NCBI RefSeq assembly: GCF_020381325.1
Contig: NZ_JAGSPI010000002.1
Span: 124,001-188,000 of the forward strand
Source of the DNA: Providencia vermicola
Lineage (GTDB): Bacteria; Pseudomonadota; Gammaproteobacteria; Enterobacterales; Enterobacteriaceae
Length of the DNA stretch: 64,000 nucleotides
Direction of reading: 5' to 3'
The notes under the pieces are model-generated. The model saw only the letters and a program-made list of their open reading frames with translations. It did no database searches and was not told the DNA's origin. Below are positions 1 through 10,054 of this stretch, one piece after another. The position numbers and the translations under genes were made by a program. Position 1 is the first letter of the stretch; each line of letters starts with the position of its first letter.

Positions 1-1148
1 CTATGCAGGCAGAGGGTTTTCAACAAGTTGGAAAAGATTTTCCTGTCTTTTTACACCCGAAAACCCATGAGGAATACGCATTAGCCCGAACAGAACGCAA
101 AATCGGGGTGGGCTATACTGGGTTTAACTGCTATAGCGCCCCAGATGTCACTATCGAAGATGACTTATTACGTCGCGATCTCACCATTAATGCCATCGCA
201 CAAAATGATTCAGGGGAGATTATCGACCCGTTCAATGGCGTAAATGACCTCGAAAAACGGGTTCTACGCCACGTTTCAGATGCGTTTGCAGAAGACCCAT
301 TACGGGTTTTACGAGTCGCACGCTTTGCCGCACGTTTTTATGAACAAGGCTTTACAATCGCCCCTGAGACACTGGCGCTAATGCAGTCAATGGCGATGAC
401 GGGAGAGTTATCGCACCTAACAGCAGAGCGCGTTTGGGTTGAAACTGAAAAGGCTCTTAAATCAACCGCACCGCAAGTTTATTTCGAGGTTTTACGCCAA
501 TGCGGTGCGCTCGCAGTGCTGTTCCCAGAAATTGATAATTTATTTGGCGTTCCCGCCCCTGAAAAGTGGCACCCTGAAATCGACACAGGGGTTCACACTT
601 TGATGGTGATGAAAGTGATTGCTACGCTGTCTAATGATGTGAATATTCGTTTTGCAGCATTATGCCATGATCTGGGCAAAGCCCTTACTCCACCAGATGT
701 GTGGCCAAGCCATCCTAATCATGGGGAGGCAGGTATCCCACTTATTGAGCAGCTTTGTACTCGCCTTCGAGTCCCGATAGATGCGCGAGATTTAGCATAT
801 TTAGCGGCACGATATCATGATAAAATTCACGTAATCAATCGGTTATCGGCTAGTGATTTAGTCGCTATTTTTGATGGTTTAGATAGCTGGCGCAAGCCAG
901 AACGTATTATACAACTCAGTTTAATCAGCGAAGCCGATGCCAGAGGTCGACTTGGCCTTGAACAGCACGCCTATCCACAAGGTGAGTTTCTGCGCCAAGC
1001 ATTTGCTATCGCGCAGTCTGTCGCGGTAAAACCCATTGTTGAGCAAGGGTTTAAAGGGGCTGAAATTCGCCAAGAATTGACACGCCAGCGTATTGAGCGC
1101 ATCGCTTGCTGGCAACAACAGCAGCAAATTATTGATATGAACCTATAG
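1..1148 (+). CDS. cca: CCA-adding tRNA nucleotidyltransferase (3' part)
   Basis: Multifunctional CCA enzyme that builds and repairs the tRNA 3' CCA end in the cytoplasm. The window starts inside the gene; comparison with the roughly 412-residue enteric protein suggests about 35 N-terminal residues are missing, including the GGxVRD and DxD part of the catalytic site. What remains includes the RRDLTINA motif, the [15 protein letters not shown] segment of the nucleotide-binding neck, and an HD phosphohydrolase domain (HTLM ... [11 protein letters not shown]). This HD domain is typical of gamma-proteobacterial class II CCA enzymes and gives phosphatase and 2',3'-cyclic phosphodiesterase activity. 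The gene converges on folB. Identity is secure; only the 5' end is unseen. Confidence 0.96.
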   Translation, partial: MQAEGFQQVGKDFPVFLHPKTHEEYALARTERKIGVGYTGFNCYSAPDVTIEDDLLRRDLTINAIAQNDSGEIIDPFNGVNDLEKRVLRHVSDAFAEDPLRVLRVARFAARFYEQGFTIAPETLALMQSMAMTGELSHLTAERVWVETEKALKSTAPQVYFEVLRQCGALAVLFPEIDNLFGVPAPEKWHPEIDTGVHTLMVMKVIATLSNDVNIRFAALCHDLGKALTPPDVWPSHPNHGEAGIPLIEQLCTRLRVPIDARDLAYLAARYHDKIHVINRLSASDLVAIFDGLDSWRKPERIIQLSLISEADARGRLGLEQHAYPQGEFLRQAFAIAQSVAVKPIVEQGFKGAEIRQELTRQRIERIACWQQQQQIIDMNL

Positions 1149-1150
1149 AT

Positions 1151-1190
1151 ATGGCTGATACTGGCGATAAAACACCGCCAGCCATCTTTT
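1151..1190. terminator. Probable bidirectional terminator between cca and folB
   Basis: ATGGCTG at 1151 and CTGGCG at 1161 can pair with CGCCAGCCAT at 1176-1185, followed by CTTTT on the plus strand. It lies between two convergent genes only about 40 bases apart. The stem is imperfect, with a bulge. Confidence 0.5.
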
Positions 1191-1548
1191 AAGCCGTTTT
1201 TGTGCCTCTTTCGATTACAACACCGACTTGGTGAGCGCGTGCAACTGCGCCTGGTTTAGCGACTTTAATGCGTACCCATGGACTATTGAATTTTGTCATT
1301 AAAAGTTGGGCGACTTCTTCAGCAACACGTTCAACTAAACCAAATTTATTTGTTTCTAAATGGTTGATGAGAGTTTGGCTAACCTGAGCATAATCTAAGC
1401 AATGTTCAACATTATCGCTCAAAGACGCGCGCTTGTTATCCCATCCCATTTCGATATCGAGCACTAATTTCTGCTCAATAGTTTGTTCCCAGTCATATAC
1501 ACCAATCGTGGTGATGACTGATAATTGTTCAATAAATACGATATCCAT
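1189..1548 (-). CDS. folB: Dihydroneopterin aldolase
   Basis: Folate biosynthesis enzyme that cleaves 7,8-dihydroneopterin to 6-hydroxymethyl-dihydropterin and glycolaldehyde (and epimerises it) in the cytoplasm. The 119-residue protein begins MDIVFIEQLSVITTIGVYDW and ends with the conserved block SPWVRIKVAKPGAVARA...VGVVIERG, nearly the same as E. coli FolB. I chose the ATG at 1548; an in-frame GTG one codon upstream is possible but adds nothing conserved. It is divergent from plsY, the usual enteric arrangement. Confidence 0.95.
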   Translation of the reverse strand: MDIVFIEQLSVITTIGVYDWEQTIEQKLVLDIEMGWDNKRASLSDNVEHCLDYAQVSQTLINHLETNKFGLVERVAEEVAQLLMTKFNSPWVRIKVAKPGAVARAHQVGVVIERGTKTA

Positions 1549-1655
1549 CACGTCATTTTCTCGTTTATGTACTGAATTAATACCACTTCAGCAAAAATAT
1601 GCGTATTATCCAAGACTGAAGTGAATATATGGTCTCAATCGTTTTGGAGTTAGCT

Positions 1656-2312
1656 ATGAGTGCAACCGCGCTTGGCATGATAATCTTCGCTTATCTTTGT
1701 GGATCAGTTTCCAGTGCAATACTGATCTGCCGTATAGCGAGACTACCCGATCCCCGTCAACACGGCTCTGGTAACCCTGGTGCAACTAACGTCTTACGCG
1801 TTGGAGGTAAAGCCGCCGCCGCCGCAGTACTACTTTGCGACGTTTTAAAAGGGATGATCCCCGTTTGGCTGGCTTATTACCTCAATGTACAACCATTCTA
1901 TCTTGGCTTTGTCGCAATTGCAGCCTGCCTTGGGCATATTTATCCTGTTTTCTTTCATTTCAAAGGGGGAAAAGGGGTAGCAACTGCATTCGGTTCTATC
2001 GCAGCTATTGGCTGGGATCTTTCAGGATTAGTCGCAGGAACATGGTTACTCACTGTCCTACTCAGTGGTTATTCATCTCTTGGGGCGATTGTTAGTGCAC
2101 TCTTAGCCCCCTTTTACGTTTGGTGGTTTAAGCCTGAATTTACCTTTCCTGTCGCCATGTTATCGTGCTTAGTGTTAGTTCGTCACCACGGTAATATTCA
2201 ACGTCTATGGCGCGGGCAAGAAAGTCGTATTTGGCAGAAATTGAAAAACAAAAAGCAAAAAACGAACAAAGAGATTGCTCAAGAAACCAAAGAACAAGAA
2301 CTCGACGACTAA
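1656..2312 (+). CDS. plsY: Acyl-phosphate:glycerol-3-phosphate acyltransferase
   Basis: Inner-membrane enzyme of phospholipid synthesis that transfers an acyl group from acyl-phosphate (made by PlsX) to glycerol-3-phosphate. Family motifs are present: SGNPGATN in the first cytoplasmic loop, [10 protein letters not shown] in the second, and several hydrophobic helices. The start was set at the ATG at 1656 because it is preceded by a good ribosome site (TTGGAGT at 1644-1650) and matches the usual MSAxAxGMI start; an in-frame ATG at 1629 would add nine unsupported residues. The lysine/glutamate-rich C-terminal tail is somewhat longer than in E. coli. A repeat-bracketed terminator follows. Confidence 0.94.
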   Translation: MSATALGMIIFAYLCGSVSSAILICRIARLPDPRQHGSGNPGATNVLRVGGKAAAAAVLLCDVLKGMIPVWLAYYLNVQPFYLGFVAIAACLGHIYPVFFHFKGGKGVATAFGSIAAIGWDLSGLVAGTWLLTVLLSGYSSLGAIVSALLAPFYVWWFKPEFTFPVAMLSCLVLVRHHGNIQRLWRGQESRIWQKLKNKKQKTNKEIAQETKEQELDD

Positions 2313-2335
2313 ATATTCATTCCCACTTCCTTTAA

Positions 2336-2514
2336 AAGAGCTGAAATCAGCTCTTAGGTTGTTGACAAAGCAGGATAAAAGCGTGGTTTTTCCTGCTTTG
2401 TGTTATCAGCCGAAAATCAATAAATTGATTTTCCTCGTCTATTTTCAAAACCTATCCAACCTGCCGCCAAACCTAATCGGCTTGTCAGCAGTCTGAGAGC
2501 TGAAAATCAGCTCT
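2336..2514 (+). repeat. Structured intergenic repeat, copy 1, bracketed by duplicated hairpins
   Basis: A core of about 140 bp (2356-2495) is nearly identical, over its first 100 bases, to the reverse complement of 20666-20805. It forms hairpins: ACAAAGCAGGA/TCCTGCTTTGT, GAAAATCAAT-AA-ATTGATTTTC, and a third, decayed one near 2458-2494. The core is bracketed by two near-copies of a local hairpin: AAGAGCTGAAATCAGCTCTT (2336-2355) and AGAGCTGAAAATCAGCTCT (2496-2514). The downstream copy is followed by a run of seven T residues and is the functional-looking terminator of plsY. Both copies of the whole unit span 179 bp. No open frame in it looks coding. Confidence 0.85.
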
Positions 2515-2521
2515 TTTTTTA
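2496..2521 (+). terminator. Rho-independent terminator after plsY
   Basis: Hairpin AGAGCTGA-AAA-TCAGCTCT followed by TTTTTTT. It is the downstream hairpin of the repeat unit at 2336-2514. Confidence 0.8.
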
Positions 2522-2749
2522 TACCTAATACTTGCTCAAAGTTTCCTAAAAAACACCGTAAAAATAACAGCAGCGTAAAATCCCTCCCTAAAACTGTACT
2601 AGTAGCAATTTGTGCTGTTGTTACATTTTCACTTTAGCTAGCGCACACTTTTAAAAAAAAGTTAATTTATTGCAAATTTATTACTAATGAATATTTAAAA
2701 GCTGTCGACTATATAAAAGGAAAACTAAACAATAATAATGGTATTTATC

Positions 2750-4282
2750 ATGAGCAGAACTCCTTATATCACTCAAAATGAACATATCTTAGATGAAGAT
2801 ATTACTCTAATGACAACTAGCGACCTGCAAGGAAACATTGTTCACGCTAATGATTTCTTTGTTCAAGTTAGTGGTTATGAATTAGATGAATTATTAACAC
2901 AACCCCATAATATTATCCGACATCCTGACATGCCTAAACAGGCTTTTGCAGATATGTGGGCAACACTCAAACAAGGTGAACCGTGGACGGGGATTGTCAA
3001 AAACAGACGGAAAAATGGTGACCATTATTGGGTTAGAGCCAATATTATTCCTATGGAGCGCAAAGGCGTTATTACGGGTTATATGTCGATTCGAACTCGT
3101 GCTACCCGCCAAGAAATCGCTGCTGTTGAACCCCTGTATGCAGCAATGAATGAAAATAGGAGCCAAAAAAAAATCTTTAAGGGCATTGTGCTTTCCAAAA
3201 AGTGGCCTTTTCACCTATCAACTCTCTCAACGCGGTGGCGAATTCGGCTCACCATAAGCATATTATTTGCGTTTTGGATGGCGATAGCGAGCTTAGCTGG
3301 GTTGCAAACCCTCCCATTACTCATTGCAAGCTTGTGTACCTTTGCCACCTTGTTAATTGGGAATATTATCCTTGAACGAATATTGGCCACTCCCCTTGAA
3401 AACATTATGACTCAAGCACTCGGTATCGCTCGCGGTAACCGTCACAGCGTCAATCATATGCAACGCACAGATGAAATTGGCCAGCTATTACGCTCTGTTG
3501 GGCAACTTGGCTTGGTCTGTCGTTGGCTAATAAAAGATGTGTCAGAACAGGTGGATAACGTCCGCAAAGGTAGCCAATCTTTAGTTGCTGACTGCAATGA
3601 GCTAGATACACACACACTGCGCACGGTGGGTTATATGCAACAAACAGTCGCAACAATGAACCAAATGGCTGTTTCTGTAAAAATGAATGCAGACAATACC
3701 ATTCAGGTTGACCAACTGTCGAATGCAACCAGTGAAACTGCAGTGAGTGGAGGCGCGATGATGGAGGCCGTCGTTGGCACCATGGATGAGATTGTTCATA
3801 GCACTAGTAAAATTAATTCAATCACTGATGTCATTAAAGACATTGCCTTTCAAACCAACATATTAGCATTAAATGCTGCCGTCGAAGCTGCCCGTGCAGG
3901 AGAGCAAGGCAAAGGGTTTGCGGTGGTAGCTAATGAAGTTCGCAGCTTAGCCAGCCGCAGTGCTAGTGCCGTCAATGATATCCGTGAATTAATTAATGAC
4001 TGCGAGAAAAAAGTGAATTCTGGAAAAAATCAGGTACATACTGCGGGGAACACAATGAGAAATATTGTAGACCAAGTGCAAAATGTGACCCAGCTAATCA
4101 CGCATATTAGCCAAGCAACATCTGAACAAGCGGCGGGTATTTCTGATATCACCCAAGCGGTGAGCGAATTAGAAACGATTACACAGCAAAGCACGCTACT
4201 GGTTGAACAAAGCACAGAGACATCTAATATGGTAAAAGACCGTTCGATACGCCTTGAAGAGGCGGTGATTGTTCTACATTAA
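2750..4282 (+). CDS. aer: Aerotaxis/energy-sensing receptor
   Basis: Methyl-accepting chemotaxis-type receptor that senses redox state through FAD bound to an N-terminal PAS domain and signals to CheA/CheW. Domain order: PAS (residues about 15-120, with [14 protein letters not shown]), a hydrophobic membrane-anchor hairpin (about 165-205), HAMP, then a signalling domain with the hairpin tip [20 protein letters not shown] and [12 protein letters not shown]. The protein ends in VLH, as E. coli Aer does. The ATG at 2750 (MSRTPYITQ) fits the Aer N-terminus better than the in-frame ATG at 2738; neither has a strong ribosome site. It is a monocistronic gene ended by a terminator shared with tsaD. 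The assignment is strong from overall similarity; FAD binding is inferred from the family. Confidence 0.93.
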   Translation: MSRTPYITQNEHILDEDITLMTTSDLQGNIVHANDFFVQVSGYELDELLTQPHNIIRHPDMPKQAFADMWATLKQGEPWTGIVKNRRKNGDHYWVRANIIPMERKGVITGYMSIRTRATRQEIAAVEPLYAAMNENRSQKKIFKGIVLSKKWPFHLSTLSTRWRIRLTISILFAFWMAIASLAGLQTLPLLIASLCTFATLLIGNIILERILATPLENIMTQALGIARGNRHSVNHMQRTDEIGQLLRSVGQLGLVCRWLIKDVSEQVDNVRKGSQSLVADCNELDTHTLRTVGYMQQTVATMNQMAVSVKMNADNTIQVDQLSNATSETAVSGGAMMEAVVGTMDEIVHSTSKINSITDVIKDIAFQTNILALNAAVEAARAGEQGKGFAVVANEVRSLASRSASAVNDIRELINDCEKKVNSGKNQVHTAGNTMRNIVDQVQNVTQLITHISQATSEQAAGISDITQAVSELETITQQSTLLVEQSTETSNMVKDRSIRLEEAVIVLH

Positions 4283-4299
4283 TTTTTGACTTCTATAAA

Positions 4300-4330
4300 A
4301 AAGGGCTGTTTAATCACAGCCCTTTATTTT
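4300..4330. terminator. Bidirectional terminator between aer and tsaD
   Basis: Perfect stem AAAGGGCTGT-TTAATC-ACAGCCCTTT, with an A run on one side and T residues on the other, between convergent genes. Confidence 0.85.
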
Positions 4331-4343
4331 GATATGCTGTACT

Positions 4344-5363
4344 CTATTTTTCTAACGGCGGTAATTCAGCCAGCGGCCAACGTGGGCGCACTGTCACACC
4401 TAAACCTGTCGTTGTACCACCCTTAAGACGAATAAGCCCTGCAAGCGCAATCATCGCGCCATTATCGGTACAAAATTCAGGGCGCGCGTAAAATACTTCC
4501 CCACCACGTTGCTTCAGCACTTCTTCCATTTTAGCACGAAGAGCACGGTTAGCGCTGACTCCCCCCGCCATCACAAGACGCTTAAAGCCCGTTTGCTCAA
4601 GCGCACGTTTACATTTGATGGCAAGCGTGTCAACCACAGCATCTTCAAACGCACGCGCGATATCCGCGCGAGTTTGGTCGTCATCTGCATTTTCACGAAT
4701 GGTATTCGCTGCGAAGGTTTTTAGGCCAGAAAAGCTGAAGTCTAAACCTGGCCTATCCGTCATGGGCCTTGGGAAAACAAAACGCCCTGCGGTGCCTTGC
4801 TGCGCCATACGAGATAAAACTGGGCCACCAGGGTAGTCTAACCCTAACAATTTTGCCGTTTTATCGAAGGCTTCCCCTGCCGCATCATCGATGGATTCGC
4901 CTAATAGTTCATATTCACCAATACCTGTCACACTAATTAATTGAGTATGACCACCAGAAACCAGCAATGCGACAAATGGAAATTCGGGGCTCTTTTCTTC
5001 CAACATCGGCGCCAATAAGTGCCCTTCCATATGATGAACAGCGACAGCGGGGACATTCCAAGCAAATGCCAGAGAGCGACCAACGGTTGCGCCAACCATC
5101 AAAGCCCCCACCAGACCAGGACCTGCTGTGTAAGCAACTGCATCGATGTCTTCACGGGTTAAATTAGCTTCTTTCAGCGCCGCTTGAATCAATGGCACCG
5201 TTTTGCGAATATGATCACGAGATGCCAGTTCAGGCACCACTCCGCCATAATCTGCATGGACTTTAATTTGGCTATATAATTGGTTGGCGAGTAAGCCAAG
5301 TTCGTCGTCATAAATTGCGATACCCGTCTCATCGCAAGAAGTTTCGATACCTAAAACACGCAT
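4344..5363 (-). CDS. tsaD: tRNA N6-threonylcarbamoyladenosine transferase subunit TsaD
   Basis: Catalytic subunit of the TsaB-TsaD-TsaE complex that moves the threonylcarbamoyl group onto A37 of ANN-decoding tRNAs. The 339-residue length matches the family. Visible motifs: [14 protein letters not shown] at the start, the metal-binding HHMEGH (His111 and His115 in the usual numbering), [10 protein letters not shown], and the C-terminal [12 protein letters not shown]. The ATG is unambiguous. It is divergent from the rpsU-dnaG-rpoD operon, as in other enterics, with an ERIC element and the rpsU promoter between them. Confidence 0.96.
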   Translation of the reverse strand: MRVLGIETSCDETGIAIYDDELGLLANQLYSQIKVHADYGGVVPELASRDHIRKTVPLIQAALKEANLTREDIDAVAYTAGPGLVGALMVGATVGRSLAFAWNVPAVAVHHMEGHLLAPMLEEKSPEFPFVALLVSGGHTQLISVTGIGEYELLGESIDDAAGEAFDKTAKLLGLDYPGGPVLSRMAQQGTAGRFVFPRPMTDRPGLDFSFSGLKTFAANTIRENADDDQTRADIARAFEDAVVDTLAIKCKRALEQTGFKRLVMAGGVSANRALRAKMEEVLKQRGGEVFYARPEFCTDNGAMIALAGLIRLKGGTTTGLGVTVRPRWPLAELPPLEK

Positions 5364-5414
5364 TCCACTACCCTTGTTTATTTCATAGTCACAAGTCTAT
5401 CACTATTTTCAATC

Positions 5415-5541
5415 TATACTCCAAATAATTCGAGTTGCAGGTAGGCGACAAGGGAAGATATCCCGATGAGCGTACAAAAGTACGTGACTCGGGTAGCTGA
5501 GCGCAGTCAACACCCCTGCAATTTGAAGAATTGCGAGTATA
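5415..5541. repeat. ERIC (IRU) element, full-length 127 bp
   Basis: Begins TATACTCCAAATAATTCGAG and ends CAATTTGAAGAATTGCGAGTATA in imperfect inverted orientation, with the central stem around CCGATGAGCGTACAAAAGTACG. The length is exactly the canonical 127 bp, and it is bounded by TA. It sits between tsaD and the rpsU promoter and would form a long hairpin if transcribed. Confidence 0.9.
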
Positions 5542-5566
5542 TCGCGTAATTTATGTTGCCAAAAGG

Positions 5567-5595
5567 CTGACTTTCCTTGTTGTATAGTCTATAAT
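5567..5595 (+). promoter_or_regulatory. Sigma-70 promoter for rpsU-dnaG-rpoD
   Basis: CTGACT (5567-5572), a 17-bp spacer, then a perfect TATAAT (5590-5595), about 220 bp upstream of rpsU. This is the expected place for the operon's main promoter. Confidence 0.6.
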
Positions 5596-5763
5596 CAACC
5601 CCCTGTAATAAAAATTTCGTGTGGCTAATTCTCATTATTGTCTGGTTTTGTTTGCTTTTTCATCGAACGAGCTACAAATCAGGTGATCTTGTGTGATTCA
5701 ATTTTATACGGCACTTTACAAACCCGTACTCATTGAAGTAAAATTCCGCACCATTTTAAATGA

Positions 5764-6033
<270 letters not shown>

Positions 6034-6140
6034 TTGACTGCGGTGTTAACCGCATTCATGACAGACGATAGCTAATACAAGAATTAAGTCACTCTTATCG
6101 TTATTTTTTTCTTGTAGTAGTCATAGCTAAGCAGTTAAAG

Positions 6141-6170
6141 GCCGTGCTTTCCTAAAGGAAGCGCGGCTTA
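6141..6170 (+). terminator. Intercistronic attenuator hairpin between rpsU and dnaG
   Basis: GCCGTGCTTTCC-TAAA-GGAAGCGCGGC, with a short T/A tract after it. The E. coli operon has a partial terminator and RNase E processing at the same place, which keeps primase levels low; the function here is inferred from that position. Confidence 0.65.
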
Positions 6171-6202
6171 TTATCGTTCATCAACAGGCGAAAAAGAGGC
6201 TT

Positions 6203-7948
6203 ATGGCTGGACGAATTCCGCGTTCATTTATCAATGACTTGTTAGCAAGAACTGACATCATTGATTTAGTCGATGCAAAAGTCCCGTTAAAAAAACAGGG
6301 TAAAAACCATCACGCTTGCTGTCCGTTTCATAATGAAAAAACGCCTTCTTTTACCGTTAACGGTGAAAGGCAGTTTTATTATTGTTTTGGCTGTGGTGCT
6401 CACGGTAACGCTATCGATTTTTTGATGAATTACGACAAACTTGATTTTGTCGAAGCAATTGAAGAGCTTTCTGCATTACATGGCCTTGACGTTCCGTATG
6501 AAAAAGGAACAGGTACAAGCCAAATAGAATTACATCAACGGCAAAACTTGTATCAGTTGATGGAAAAAATTAACCAATTTTACTGCGCTGCCTTAAATCA
6601 TCCCTCGGCAAATAAAGCCAAAGATTATTTAAGCCAACGTGGTTTAAGCGCAGAAATTATTGAGCATTTCTCTATTGGTTTTGCCCCTGCTGGCTGGGAC
6701 AATTTGCTCAAGAAATTCGCAGTAAACCCCGACAGTCGCAAACAGCTTGATGATGCAGGCATGTTAGTGACCAATGATAATGGCCGTGTCTATGACCGCT
6801 TTAGAGAGCGCGTGATGTTTCCCATTCGGGATAGACGAGGTCGAGTTATCGCCTTTGGTGGGCGTGTATTAGGGGATACGTTACCCAAATATTTGAACTC
6901 ACCAGAAACAGATATTTTCCATAAAGGTCGTCAGTTATTCGGTCTTTATGAAGCAACACAAAACAGTAGTGAATTAGCGAAGTTACTCGTTGTCGAAGGT
7001 TATATGGATGTGGTGGCATTGGCTCAGTATGATATCCGCTATGCGGTAGCATCACTAGGCACCTCAACCACCTCAGAACACATTCAGTTACTTTATCGTT
7101 CTACAGACACTGTGATCTGTTGTTATGATGGAGACCGCGCTGGCAGAGAAGCGGCATGGCGAGCATTAGAAACCGCGTTGCCTTATTTAACCGATGGCCG
7201 CCAACTACGCTTTATGTTTTTGCCTGATGGTGAAGACCCTGATTCACTGGTACGCAAAGAAGGTAAAGAAGCCTTTGAGCAACGCATGCAAACAGCACAA
7301 ACGCTATCAGGCTTTTTATTTGATTCACTCGTACCACAAGTTGATTTAACCACCCAAGAAGGGAAAGCAAAATTTAGTAAGCTTGCTATCCCTTTGATTA
7401 AACAGATACCGGGTGAAACCTTGCGCCTTTATATGGCACAAGAGCTAGGAAATTTTATTGGTATACCAGATATTTCTCAGGTTCTTGCTATTATTGATAG
7501 AGAGAACACCGAGCAAGTTAATTATCAGGCGCCAAAATTAAAACCCACAACAATGCGAATTCTTATCGCACTGTTAGTGCAAAATCCGAACTTTTCGGAG
7601 CTTGTTCCCTCGTTAGAGGGAATTGCCCATATCCAAATGCCAGGGCTTTCTCTGTTTCAGGAATTGGTCGATGTATGCCGTTCCACCCCTGGAATGACGA
7701 CTGGGCAGTTGCTAGAGCGTTATCGAGATAATAATTTTTCGAAACAGCTTGAAAAACTAGCAACATGGAACGATATAGAAATAGAGGAGATAGCGGAAAA
7801 TACCTTTATAGATGCACTAAATCATCTATTTAATAGCGCACTTAGCGAACGTTTCGACTATTTAATGGCGAAAGCTCGCACACAAAGTCTGACCCCGCAG
7901 GAGCGCGAAGAGGTGCACTTAATTACGCTATCGCGAGTAAAAACATAA
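6203..7948 (+). CDS. dnaG: DNA primase
   Basis: Synthesises RNA primers for Okazaki fragments at the fork, recruited by DnaB helicase. Domains in order: N-terminal zinc-binding domain with Cys40, His43, Cys61 and Cys64; RNA-polymerase core with a Toprim fold (VVEGYMDVVAL about residue 265, YDGDRAGREAA about 308); and a C-terminal helicase-binding region from about residue 435. The 581 residues match the enteric length. The start MAGRIPRSFINDLL follows AAAAGAGG. It is the middle gene of the operon. Confidence 0.97.
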   Translation: MAGRIPRSFINDLLARTDIIDLVDAKVPLKKQGKNHHACCPFHNEKTPSFTVNGERQFYYCFGCGAHGNAIDFLMNYDKLDFVEAIEELSALHGLDVPYEKGTGTSQIELHQRQNLYQLMEKINQFYCAALNHPSANKAKDYLSQRGLSAEIIEHFSIGFAPAGWDNLLKKFAVNPDSRKQLDDAGMLVTNDNGRVYDRFRERVMFPIRDRRGRVIAFGGRVLGDTLPKYLNSPETDIFHKGRQLFGLYEATQNSSELAKLLVVEGYMDVVALAQYDIRYAVASLGTSTTSEHIQLLYRSTDTVICCYDGDRAGREAAWRALETALPYLTDGRQLRFMFLPDGEDPDSLVRKEGKEAFEQRMQTAQTLSGFLFDSLVPQVDLTTQEGKAKFSKLAIPLIKQIPGETLRLYMAQELGNFIGIPDISQVLAIIDRENTEQVNYQAPKLKPTTMRILIALLVQNPNFSELVPSLEGIAHIQMPGLSLFQELVDVCRSTPGMTTGQLLERYRDNNFSKQLEKLATWNDIEIEEIAENTFIDALNHLFNSALSERFDYLMAKARTQSLTPQEREEVHLITLSRVKT

Positions 7949-8137
7949 CGCAAACCCAAAACAGAATTAGTATATAAAACGGCTTAAGTGCCGCTAAACA
8001 CAAGGCAGATGCCTGTAAAATGCTGCGAAAATAAAGGGCGTAGCAAATAATAAATATTTCCCTTTGTATGTTCTTGTTGGCCGAATGTTTCGCCGACCGA
8101 CACCAATCTAAATACTCAGAAGTGTGGATACCGTCTT

Positions 8138-9991
8138 ATGGAGCAAAACCCGCAGTCGCAGCTTAAGCTACTCGTCACCAAGGGTAAAGAGCAAGGTTAC
8201 TTAACCTATGCTGAGGTCAACGACCATCTGCCGGAAGATATCGTCGATTCAGATCAAATTGAAGATATCATTCAGATGATTAATGACATGGGCATCCAGG
8301 TCATGGAAGAAGCACCTGATGCCGATGATTTGATTTTGGCTGAGAATACTTCCGATACGGATGAAGATGCAGCAGAGGCCGCTGCACAAGTTTTATCCAG
8401 TGTTGAGAGTGAAATTGGCCGTACTACTGACCCTGTTCGCATGTATATGCGTGAAATGGGGACTGTCGAACTTCTCACCCGTGAAGGTGAAATCGACATC
8501 GCAAAACGTATCGAAGATGGGATTAATCAGGTTCAGTGCTCTGTTGCTGAATACCCTGAGGCTATCACTTATCTTCTCGAGCAATACGACCGTGTTGAAG
8601 CAGGTGAAAGCCGTCTATCTGACTTGATTACTGGCTTTGTTGACCCTAATGCGGAAGAAGATCTTGCCCCTACTGCCACCCACGTCGGCTCTGAATTACC
8701 ACAAGAAGAGTTGGATAAAGACGACGATGAAGATGAAGAAGATGAAGACGGCGATGACAGCGATAGCGATGACGATAATAGCATCGATCCTGAATTAGCA
8801 CGCCAGAAATTCTCTGATCTTCGTGAACAGTATGAAAGCACGCGTCAACATATCAAACAATATGGACGCAGCGATGCAAAAACCGCCGCTGCAATTGAAC
8901 AACTTTCCGAAGTGTTCAAAGAGTTCCGTTTAGTACCGAAGCAATTTGACTATCTGGTCAATAACATGCGTGAAATGATGGATCGCGTTCGTTTACAAGA
9001 ACGTACTATCATGAAACTGTGTGTTGAACAGTGCAAAATGCCGAAGAAAAACTTCATCACCTTATTCAGCGGTAATGAAACCAGCGAGACTTGGTTAACA
9101 GCAGCAAAAGCGATGAACAAGCCATGGTCTGAAAAACTGCTTGAAGTTGAAGAAGAAATTCTGCGTTGCCTACAAAGACTACGTCAAATTGAAGAAGAAA
9201 CTGGCCTGACAATCGAACAAGTTAAAGATATCAACCGTCGTATGTCTATCGGTGAAGCGAAAGCTCGCCGTGCGAAAAAAGAAATGGTTGAAGCGAACTT
9301 GCGTCTGGTTATTTCTATCGCGAAGAAATACACCAACCGTGGCTTGCAATTCCTTGACCTGATCCAAGAAGGTAATATCGGTCTGATGAAAGCCGTTGAT
9401 AAGTTTGAATACCGCCGTGGTTATAAGTTCTCAACTTATGCAACTTGGTGGATCCGTCAGGCTATCACGCGTTCAATCGCTGACCAAGCACGTACAATTC
9501 GTATTCCGGTTCACATGATTGAAACCATCAATAAACTGAACCGTATCTCTCGTCAAATGCTGCAAGAAATGGGCCGTGAGCCATCGCCAGAAGAACTGGC
9601 TGAACGCATGCTAATGCCAGAAGATAAAATACGTAAAGTTCTGAAGATTGCAAAAGAGCCAATCTCAATGGAAACCCCTATCGGTGATGATGAAGATTCA
9701 CATTTAGGCGATTTCATTGAAGATACGACTTTAGAGCTGCCTTTAGACTCAGCAACGTCAGAAAGCTTACGCTCTGCAACTCACGAAGTGTTAGCAGGCT
9801 TAACAGCACGTGAAGCGAAAGTTCTGCGCATGCGTTTTGGTATCGACATGAATACTGACCATACTCTTGAAGAAGTGGGTAAACAGTTTGATGTTACCCG
9901 TGAACGTATTCGTCAGATTGAAGCGAAAGCACTACGTAAACTGCGTCACCCAAGCCGCTCAGAAGTTCTGCGCAGCTTCCTTGATGAATAA
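8138..9991 (+). CDS. rpoD: RNA polymerase primary sigma factor (sigma-70)
   Basis: Housekeeping sigma factor. Region 1.1 is N-terminal ([13 protein letters not shown]); a non-conserved, very acidic insert (a D/E run around residues 194-215) follows region 1.2; region 2.3-2.4 carries [17 protein letters not shown] for -10 melting and recognition; region 4.2 ends in a helix-turn-helix ([20 protein letters not shown]) for the -35 box. The 617 residues are close to the 613 of E. coli. The roughly 190-bp gap after dnaG holds no gene; E. coli has an additional heat-inducible rpoD promoter near here, but I could not identify one by eye. Confidence 0.97.
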   Translation: MEQNPQSQLKLLVTKGKEQGYLTYAEVNDHLPEDIVDSDQIEDIIQMINDMGIQVMEEAPDADDLILAENTSDTDEDAAEAAAQVLSSVESEIGRTTDPVRMYMREMGTVELLTREGEIDIAKRIEDGINQVQCSVAEYPEAITYLLEQYDRVEAGESRLSDLITGFVDPNAEEDLAPTATHVGSELPQEELDKDDDEDEEDEDGDDSDSDDDNSIDPELARQKFSDLREQYESTRQHIKQYGRSDAKTAAAIEQLSEVFKEFRLVPKQFDYLVNNMREMMDRVRLQERTIMKLCVEQCKMPKKNFITLFSGNETSETWLTAAKAMNKPWSEKLLEVEEEILRCLQRLRQIEEETGLTIEQVKDINRRMSIGEAKARRAKKEMVEANLRLVISIAKKYTNRGLQFLDLIQEGNIGLMKAVDKFEYRRGYKFSTYATWWIRQAITRSIADQARTIRIPVHMIETINKLNRISRQMLQEMGREPSPEELAERMLMPEDKIRKVLKIAKEPISMETPIGDDEDSHLGDFIEDTTLELPLDSATSESLRSATHEVLAGLTAREAKVLRMRFGIDMNTDHTLEEVGKQFDVTRERIRQIEAKALRKLRHPSRSEVLRSFLDE

Positions 9992-10012
9992 GAACACGTT
10001 ATTCGAATAGAC

Positions 10013-10042
10013 AAAAACACCTGCCTTGGCAGGTGTTTTTTT
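10013..10042. terminator. Bidirectional terminator after rpoD
   Basis: Perfect stem AAAAACACCTGCC-TT-GGCAGGTGTTTTT followed by TT, between rpoD and the convergent MFS gene. Confidence 0.9.
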
Positions 10043-10054
10043 ATCGGCGCAATT

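Noticed and set aside
2275-2496. 73-codon frame running from the plsY end through repeat copy 1
   Set aside because: It spans terminator hairpins and a non-coding repeat; the matching frame is not kept intact at the second copy.
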